Shown: piece after piece, positions 58,287 through 64,000 of the stretch
Numbering within the stretch: the stretch's first letter is position 1
Layout: each line of letters opens with the position of its first letter
NCBI GenBank assembly: GCA_003339415.1
Contig: PDHQ01000046.1
Span: 3,119-67,118 of the forward strand
Source of the DNA: Ophiocordyceps camponoti-saundersi (nom. inval.)
Lineage: Eukaryota > Ascomycota > Sordariomycetes > Hypocreales > Ophiocordycipitaceae
Direction of reading: 5' to 3'
Length of the DNA stretch: 64,000 bases
Translations under genes and position numbers: made by a program
The notes under the pieces: generated by a model
What the model was told of the DNA's origin: nothing
Databases searched by the model: none
Seen by the model: only the letters and a program-made list of their open reading frames with translations

Positions 58287-59003
58287 TCAGCGCCTCCAGC
58301 GATCCCTTGATCGCAATCGCCGTTGCTGCGAGCCACTCCGCTCTCCGCTTCGCTCCCTCCTTCGTTGTGGGCTCCTTTCTCTCCTCCGTTCTGTGCTCCT
58401 CTCTCTCCTTCGCTCTGTGCTCCTCTCCCTCCTCCGTTCAACACTTCTCTCCCTGTACCGTCTCTCCTGTCTTTCCAGACTTCGACTGCGACTCCGATGC
58501 TCATCCATTCCCCTCTCTCGACTCCGTCGCCGATATCCTCTGCGACCGCCGCTCCTACTACCACTCCTGTGTCTCCTTCTCCTGTCTGCATCCTCATGCC
58601 GACGTCTTCGATGTCTTCTCGTAGGCTCGACTTCCTCCTCCGGCAGTGCGTCGTTTCCTTTCTGCGGCCCGATCTGGATTGAGTTCGCCCCGGTGGTATC
58701 TCGCTGCGGCGGCGGCAACCCCAGCGTGCGAGCCATGGCGTCCTCCTCAGCCTCCTTGATCTTGCGCAGCTCCTCGGCTCGTTCTCTCCGCTGACGATCC
58801 TCGTCCGTCTCGGTAGAGTCGGCGGGTGCCGAGTCGCTGTTGGCGTACCAGTTGAGGTCTCGGCCCTTTTGCCATCTGCCCACGGGAGCCTTGAGGCTGT
58901 GGCCTAGGTAGTTTTCGCGGTGAACCGAGCTTGCAACATCGTCCCAGCTGAAGTTGACACCGCCTCTCGAGCCGGTTTTACGGATGCTGGGGAGGAGATC
59001 CAT
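58287..59003 (-). CDS. MMtag-domain (kinase phosphorylation) protein with RS-like tail
   Basis: Single exon, 238 aa. The N-terminal ~75 residues (MDLLPSIRKTGSRGGVNFSW, then HRENYLGHSLKAPVGRWQKG) are the conserved domain of multiple-myeloma-tumour-associated protein 2 homologs. A charged helix (RRERAEELRKIKEAEEDAMA) follows. The C-terminal half is Arg/Ser-rich, with about four tandem copies of an 8-residue unit ERRRERST encoded by a 24-bp DNA repeat (about 58360-58450), resembling RS domains of splicing-associated proteins. Nuclear localisation and an RNA-processing link are inference; the family has no firm molecular function. Its start is 229 bp from the MED6 start on the other strand. The short 276-bp gap to the ATPase gene (58011-58286) contains no gene. 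Confidence 0.87.
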   Translation of the reverse strand: MDLLPSIRKTGSRGGVNFSWDDVASSVHRENYLGHSLKAPVGRWQKGRDLNWYANSDSAPADSTETDEDRQRRERAEELRKIKEAEEDAMARTLGLPPPQRDTTGANSIQIGPQKGNDALPEEEVEPTRRHRRRRHEDADRRRRHRSGSRSGGRRGYRRRSRERGMDEHRSRSRSLERQERRYRERSVERRRERSTERRRERSTERRRERSPQRRRERSGERSGSQQRRLRSRDRWRR

Positions 59004-59232
59004 GATGTCGTGTCGAAAGGCGGAATCCTAGTTGAAGGAGAGCGTGAAAGTGTCAATAAGGTTGAAGCGCGGCTGCATGATGACATGGATACTGACGTAA
59101 GCACGTATAAGCCCCGGTTTAAGCTCCATATAATCCGTAGCTCCCACCCCACTGAAGACTCTCCACCAGATGCTTGCTTCCACGATATCTGTCTACTCTC
59201 TCACTCACCATCCATGAGCCCTGAGCCTGACA

Positions 59233-60258
59233 ATGGCCAACCCAAACGACCCGCCCTTGAGCGAGATTCAGTGGCGCTCGCCGCCGATACTCGCTCATAT
59301 GGGTGGCCTGCACTCGAACACTATTCTCTTCTACTTCGCCGAGTCGCCCTTCTTCGAGCGCACCTCCAACAACGCCATCATCATGAGCCAGGCCATGAAC
59401 AACATGTCCATGTACCACTTTATTCAGACTCGTGAAGCCTTCGAGGGCCGTCTCAAGACCATGTCGGGTCTCGAATTCGTCGTCGGAGAAGAGCCTGCTG
59501 AGACCGGGCCCGGCATGGGCACCGGCGTTTGGGTCATCCGCAAGCAGACGCGGCGCAAGCGTTACCAAGAGGATGACGAAATCACCATTCACGCCTCCTT
59601 CTTTGTCGTAGGAGAGAATATCTACATGGCACCCTGCCTTTCTGATATATTGGCTTCGAGAATAGTGTGTCTCCAATATGTCTCTCTCCCTGACCCTAGC
59701 TCGCTGACCCACCGCCGTTATCAGATGACGGTATCATCCGCCATCTCAAAAGCCTTGTCCGCCGCAGAGGGAGCCCGAAAGTGGAGCGCTTCCACTGGTC
59801 ACGTCTATCATCTCCCCTCGACACAAAACACCTCCCGACGCAAGCCATCCAACGGCGGCGACACACCTACCGGTCCCGACACACCTGCCAAGGTGACGGC
59901 GACGACGGCGACGGCCCCTCAGAAGACTGATGAACTGTCGTTGGAGAGAGCCTCGGAAGAGGCCTTCCTGACACACATGCGCCACGGTGGTGAATACATT
60001 GACGAGAATCCCATCACCGGCCGTCCGGGCGAGTTCCATCTCTCATCCACCGGCCGCAAGGCCGTGCCCCCGCCCAAGATCAACTCCAGCTCAGCCATGG
60101 GCGCCATGAACGGGCCAACGCTCGACACAAAGGTCGAAGAAAAGAAGGATGTCAAGACGGAAAAGTCCCCCAAGTCACCGAATATGCCAAAGCCAAAGCG
60201 ACGGAAGAGCAAGATGAGCAACGGGCCCTCTCCGGCGCCCACTCCAACCGCTTCGTGA
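59233..60258 (+). CDS. MED6: Mediator complex subunit Med6
   Basis: Two exons: 59233-59664 and 59725-60258; 321 aa. The intron is exactly 60 bp (GTGTGT...TATCAG with a GCTGAC branch site), free of in-frame stops, so the unspliced frame is also open. Splicing is preferred because it joins ILASRI to MTVSSAISKAL, matching the Med6 family, and removes 20 unconserved residues. The Med6 domain (about residues 10-150) shows IQWRSPPILAHMGGLHSNTI, YFAESPFFERTSNN and GVWVIRKQTR. The C-terminal half is Pro/Thr/Lys-rich and ends in a basic PKPKRRKSK stretch. Med6 is part of the Mediator head module that links activators to RNA polymerase II. Divergent from the MMtag gene. Confidence 0.94.
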   Translation: MANPNDPPLSEIQWRSPPILAHMGGLHSNTILFYFAESPFFERTSNNAIIMSQAMNNMSMYHFIQTREAFEGRLKTMSGLEFVVGEEPAETGPGMGTGVWVIRKQTRRKRYQEDDEITIHASFFVVGENIYMAPCLSDILASRIVCLQYVSLPDPSSLTHRRYQMTVSSAISKALSAAEGARKWSASTGHVYHLPSTQNTSRRKPSNGGDTPTGPDTPAKVTATTATAPQKTDELSLERASEEAFLTHMRHGGEYIDENPITGRPGEFHLSSTGRKAVPPPKINSSSAMGAMNGPTLDTKVEEKKDVKTEKSPKSPNMPKPKRRKSKMSNGPSPAPTPTAS

Positions 60259-61035
60259 ATGTGCTCTTTCATCGACTTTGGCTCACGACGAAAGTTGTCC
60301 TCTCCGACCCTCCACCGGCCATGGAGCCTTGGTGAGTTGCGTTGGGGACATGATTGAAGATCACTCCCCCCCCGGAAACTACCGATCTCAAAAACTAACT
60401 GCAGACTAGAAACTGATAAAGTGATCCGTTCATAGCTCTTCAGCTGGGTCGCAACTTGCTCATACAGCTCACGGACACATGTGCCGGCTCAATCAGATTC
60501 GAAGGCGATTGCGGCGCCATGTTGCCACTGAAATCCAACACGTAGACGTCTATGCCGCACCAAACCTTGACATCAGCTAGCTTCATACGACAAGGACGAT
60601 ACTCGCCACCATTAAAGAACCAATCACAGGGTGGCCTTCAGAAGAAAATTAAAAACAGAAGGATCAACTCTATAGCGGATACTGCGGCCGGCTACTCATG
60701 CGTAAAAACCTACCATGAGCCGCGAAAATATGGCATGATTTGTTCCTAGGCGACACAGGAATAGGACCATGTCTCAAGATCAGGTAGAGAATGGGTTGAG
60801 GTACCTCAGAATCTTGTTATTGTCTCTACCATAGTCGAAATAGAGACGGAATCCAAACTAGAGCCTGACATCAGCTTGAGATGACTATGTATGTGTTGTC
60901 CGGCAGCGTCAGAATTGTAAGACTGTTCATCAGTCTTGACTGATGGCCTCACCGGATCCTCTCGATATGCCTTTCAACAAGGGCAACAGGGTCAAAAGAG
61001 GTTGCCCATCAGGCAGCCTCACCCATTTCAAACCA
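60259..61035. other. Convergent intergenic region MED6-DEAH helicase
   Basis: 777 bp with no supported gene on either strand; 3' flanks of both neighbours. Normal base composition, one short C run at about 60366-60373. Confidence 0.55.
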
Positions 61036-64000
61036 TCAAAGCACCACCCAACCCTTCCCCGGAACCCTCTTCTGAGTGACCTTCTTCGGCGGAAGAGGCC
61101 ATCCCATCCCTCCGCCCAAGCCCTCATGCCGAAGGTACGGCACGACCCAACACTCCCTCTCGTCCATGTCCGCCCTAACCTCCTTGATAGGCTTCCCGTA
61201 GGAGAGGAGAGGCGTCCCCTTTGCCAAGGCAGCAAGCTGGGAGGCGGAAATGTCCGTCAGCGCATGCATCCTCGTCTTTGCACCTTCTTCCTCCGCTCTT
61301 TGCAGGTACGCGTAGACGATGTACTCTGGCATTTCGCTCGTGCTGAGGTGCGCGAGGGGCGAGGTAGGATGGACGTATACCTGTGTCGGCCCCCCCGTTG
61401 ACGTCAGCGGCACGTACGGGACGTCGATGGCCCGTCGAGGCTTGCGATGATGATCCTGTTGGGTGGGAGGGTTGGGCGCCAGGTCCGCTCGGATGGCTAC
61501 CTGGTCGACGAAGCCGGCGGCGACCATCTGCTTCAAGGCGCTGACCTGTTTAGCCGAGGGGGGAGGTAGCTTCTCTTGAAATCTGAGGCCGGAAAAGGAT
61601 GGGATGTTGAGACGGAGAAGATCCGTCAGCTGTCGACGGAGCTGTGCAATCTCCTTGAGCACCTTGAAGCGGACGAAATGGCTGTCGCACCACTGCTCCG
61701 TCGGCTCGTGAGCGAACTCGCCCACCACCTGGAGCAGCTTGATGGCATCCGACCGCTCGTCCAGGAAGCAAAAGTTGCGGTGCACCTCGTTGAACATGCG
61801 CCGCGCGTTGGCCTGTCTGTCCTCGGCCACGACATCGGCGTTGGTCCGAAAGGTAGCATCCTCCCTTACCGCCAGCGCCGGCACCGCCTGGCTCTCCGGC
61901 ATGAAGACCTCGCCCGCCGCCGAGAGACCGGCCACGAGGGCGATGGTGTAAGGCAGGCAGTCGTGCAGGTGGCCGACCAGAAGGATGCGCGCGAACCGTG
62001 GCGCCAGCGGGAAGACGGACATGGTTCGGCCGACCTGAGTGACCTGGCCGTCGGCCGAGAGGGCGGCCAGGTAGGCGAGCAACTTCTCTGCCTTGGCTAG
62101 GCTTTGCCTCTCCGGAGGCGTGGGAAAGGGGAAGTTGACGACGTGTCGGAGATTCATGGCCTTTAGCTGTAGGACCACGCCCTCGATGGGCATGCGGAGC
62201 AGCTCGGGATCCGCGAACTCGGCAAAGTCTCTTTCGTACACGGCCGACGAGTAGAGCCGGTAGCAGTGTCCCGGTCCCGTCCGTCCGGCGCGGCCGGATC
62301 GCTGGTTTGCACTGGCTTTGCTGATCCAGCCGATATGGTAGCTCTGCACTCCGCTGAGGCGGTCGTAACGTCGTTCCTTGCATCTTCCACAGTCGAATAC
62401 GAAACGGATGCCCGGTATCGTCAGACTCGTCTCCGCCACGTTGGTGGCCAGGATAACCTGTCGAGTGCCGTCCGGCGGTGGCTCAAACACCCTCAGCTGT
62501 TCCCTCGTCGGCAGCAGGGAATAGAGCGGTAGGATCTGCATCTTTGAAGGTCCCGTTTGCTGGTTCTCGTCATCGACTTCAAACTCCTTGTCCTCCAGCA
62601 CATCTTCCTCCTCGTCTGATAGAAACCCGTCCATCTCGCTCTCGACGTCGTCATCCACGTCACCGAATTCAATATCCTCCACTTCGACCGGTGCCTCGTT
62701 TGCCGATATCTGAGCGCTCGGACCCTCTGCGGTGCTGAAGCTCCCGAAGCTGGCCTTTAGACGTTTGCTGAGCTGCGTTATCTCGTTCCGCCCGGTCAGG
62801 AAGACTAGGAAGCCCCCTGGAGGCAGCTTACGATGGCCTCGACTGATCTTGCGAAACGCCTCCTCGACGTAGTCGTGTCGTGTTTTCCGCGAGAAATGTA
62901 TTGTTACGGGGTGCTGTCGTCCTTCAATCTCCAGGACCGGTGGCGGCGTAGCAAATAGCGTCGGGTTCAGGGTCAAGTCCTCTATCCTGAGCGTGGCGGA
63001 CATGATGATGAACTTGAGTGGTTTGAGAGTTTCGTCCTCCCGCGCCATTTCAGCTCGTAGTTTCACAACGCGGCTTAGCATGCCGATGAGAATGTCGGTA
63101 TTGACGCTCCTTTCGTGAGCTTCGTCGATGATGATGGCCGAATACTTCCGCAGGGCTATATCCTGCGCCACCTCTCGCAACAAGACGCCGTCGGTCATGA
63201 ATTTGATGGCTGTTTTGGCATCCACTGAGCCTTCGAACCGAATCTGGTAAGCGACGGTCCCTGCGTTGTCGCCCAGCTCCTCGGCTACTCTCCTCGACAT
63301 GCTGACGGCGGCCACCCGTCGCGGCTGAGTGACGCCAATCAACCCCGGCGTCGGCGACTTAGGAGAGCCGTAGCCAGCTTCAAACAGAAACTGAGGAACC
63401 TGAGTGGTCTTCCCGGACCCCGTAGAGCCGCATATGACGACTACGTCATTGTTGTGTATGGCCTCCATTAATCTCTGCTCCTCGGATACAATAGGAAGCT
63501 TGAGACGGGCGGCCTGAACCTCAGGAGACCGTGTCACCTCGACGCTAAAGGCTTTGCGCTCCGTGTCCGCTGTCGGCTGGAGTTCCGCCGGAAGGGGGTC
63601 CTGGTCCGGGGCTCTAGGCACGAAATTGTCCGGCCGAGGAGTTGCGGATAGTGTTACGGAAGTGCCAGCCGGCTGGTATCCAAGCGCCTCGTTGCGCTGC
63701 TGGTGAGCCCAGGCTTTGAAGGCGGACGAACGTTGGGCCTTGTCTTGTCCGCCTTCGGCGTCTTCGTCAATCGAGTCGTTGTCTGAAAGTTCTTCACTGG
63801 TGCCCTCCTTGTCGACAGATTCAGATGATTCGTCTTCCTCGCTCGAGACGTGGCCATCGGCTGAATCGCTCGCCTCGGCGTCGCTGCTGAATCCATGCCA
63901 CTCATCATCATCTTCAGGCTCATCTGATACGGCTGGCGCTAAATCCGTCAGCTGTACTTTGGTAGCTACGCCGCCTCTCTTCTGTCTCTTCCTGATGATC
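61036..64000 (-). CDS. DEAH-box RNA helicase, Dhr1/Ecm16 (DHX37) type, N terminus beyond window
   Basis: Open reading frame from the stop at 61036 to the right edge; about 988 residues are present and the start lies beyond 64000. The same frame continues upstream without a stop through KAWAHQQRNEALGYQPAGTS and a Ser/Asp/Glu-rich region, so an apparent GTG start at 63621 is not the true start. Helicase motifs in order are GSTGSGKTTQVPQ (I), TQPRRVAAVS (Ia), DEAHERS (II), SATL (III), TNVAETSLTIPG (V) and QRSGRAGRTGPG (VI). The HA2/OB-fold region follows, and the protein ends PGKGWVVL. An acidic insert (EMDGFLSDEEEDVLEDKEF) sits between RecA1 and RecA2, as in Ecm16. By homology it releases U3 snoRNA from pre-18S rRNA in the nucleolus. 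Confidence 0.92.
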   Translation of the reverse strand, partial: IIRKRQKRGGVATKVQLTDLAPAVSDEPEDDDEWHGFSSDAEASDSADGHVSSEEDESSESVDKEGTSEELSDNDSIDEDAEGGQDKAQRSSAFKAWAHQQRNEALGYQPAGTSVTLSATPRPDNFVPRAPDQDPLPAELQPTADTERKAFSVEVTRSPEVQAARLKLPIVSEEQRLMEAIHNNDVVVICGSTGSGKTTQVPQFLFEAGYGSPKSPTPGLIGVTQPRRVAAVSMSRRVAEELGDNAGTVAYQIRFEGSVDAKTAIKFMTDGVLLREVAQDIALRKYSAIIIDEAHERSVNTDILIGMLSRVVKLRAEMAREDETLKPLKFIIMSATLRIEDLTLNPTLFATPPPVLEIEGRQHPVTIHFSRKTRHDYVEEAFRKISRGHRKLPPGGFLVFLTGRNEITQLSKRLKASFGSFSTAEGPSAQISANEAPVEVEDIEFGDVDDDVESEMDGFLSDEEEDVLEDKEFEVDDENQQTGPSKMQILPLYSLLPTREQLRVFEPPPDGTRQVILATNVAETSLTIPGIRFVFDCGRCKERRYDRLSGVQSYHIGWISKASANQRSGRAGRTGPGHCYRLYSSAVYERDFAEFADPELLRMPIEGVVLQLKAMNLRHVVNFPFPTPPERQSLAKAEKLLAYLAALSADGQVTQVGRTMSVFPLAPRFARILLVGHLHDCLPYTIALVAGLSAAGEVFMPESQAVPALAVREDATFRTNADVVAEDRQANARRMFNEVHRNFCFLDERSDAIKLLQVVGEFAHEPTEQWCDSHFVRFKVLKEIAQLRRQLTDLLRLNIPSFSGLRFQEKLPPPSAKQVSALKQMVAAGFVDQVAIRADLAPNPPTQQDHHRKPRRAIDVPYVPLTSTGGPTQVYVHPTSPLAHLSTSEMPEYIVYAYLQRAEEEGAKTRMHALTDISASQLAALAKGTPLLSYGKPIKEVRADMDERECWVVPYLRHEGLGGGMGWPLPPKKVTQKRVPGKGWVVL

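Noticed and set aside
61036..63621. Helicase as a complete 861-aa protein
   Set aside because: 63621 is a GTG Val codon; the frame continues upstream with typical Ecm16 sequence to the window edge.

Overview
The window is nuclear DNA of a filamentous ascomycete. Genes carry short (51-96 bp) GT-AG introns, with CTNAC/CTAAC-like branch points in most. Intergenic DNA is full of CT tracts and CA/TACA microsatellites. Two long blocks show the CpA/TpG loss expected from repeat-induced point mutation (RIP). Protein flavour and genome style suggest a Sordariomycete, probably Hypocreales; this is inference.

Layout. 1-701 is unique non-coding DNA. 707-8736 and 19348-27618 are two full-length, RIP-destroyed copies of one Ty1/copia retrotransposon, both coding on the minus strand. 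Each has paired 296-297 bp LTRs and a perfect 5-bp target duplication. Copy 1 contains a nested LINE ORF1 fragment with a 17-bp target duplication. Copy 2 contains a nested 1776-bp small LTR element and a further ~286-bp insertion. Between the copies lies a 10.6-kb euchromatic island with three genes: a Smi1/Knr4 (SUKH) cell-wall regulator (+), an AA11-X278 lytic polysaccharide monooxygenase (-), and a small gamma-glutamylcyclotransferase-like protein (-).

From 28.2 kb to the right edge the window is dense housekeeping sequence: TRA1 (+, 3822 aa, SAGA/NuA4), acetoacetyl-CoA synthetase (-), APC/C subunit Cdc16/Cut9 (-), the ArgJ ornithine acetyltransferase (+), imidazoleglycerol-phosphate dehydratase HIS3 (-), eIF2B delta (+), a 946-N assembly gap, a very large GHKL-ATPase/DUF3684 protein ending in an HExxH motif (-), an MMtag-domain protein with an RS-like tail (-), Mediator Med6 (+), and the C-terminal ~988 residues of a Dhr1/Ecm16-type DEAH helicase (-) that runs off the right edge.

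Functional links are modest. ArgJ and HIS3 are convergent amino-acid biosynthesis genes. HIS3 is divergent from the eIF2B delta gene, whose product sits at the heart of general amino-acid control, and HIS3 has two perfect Gcn4/CPC1-type sites upstream. TRA1 and MED6 are both transcription co-activator subunits. I do not see a new gene cluster or defence system. The most unusual items are the dated, nested, RIP-bounded transposon blocks and the GHKL ATPase with a metalloprotease-like C terminus. Gene models were built by hand from reading frames, splice signals and family resemblance; every spliced model keeps frame to a stop.
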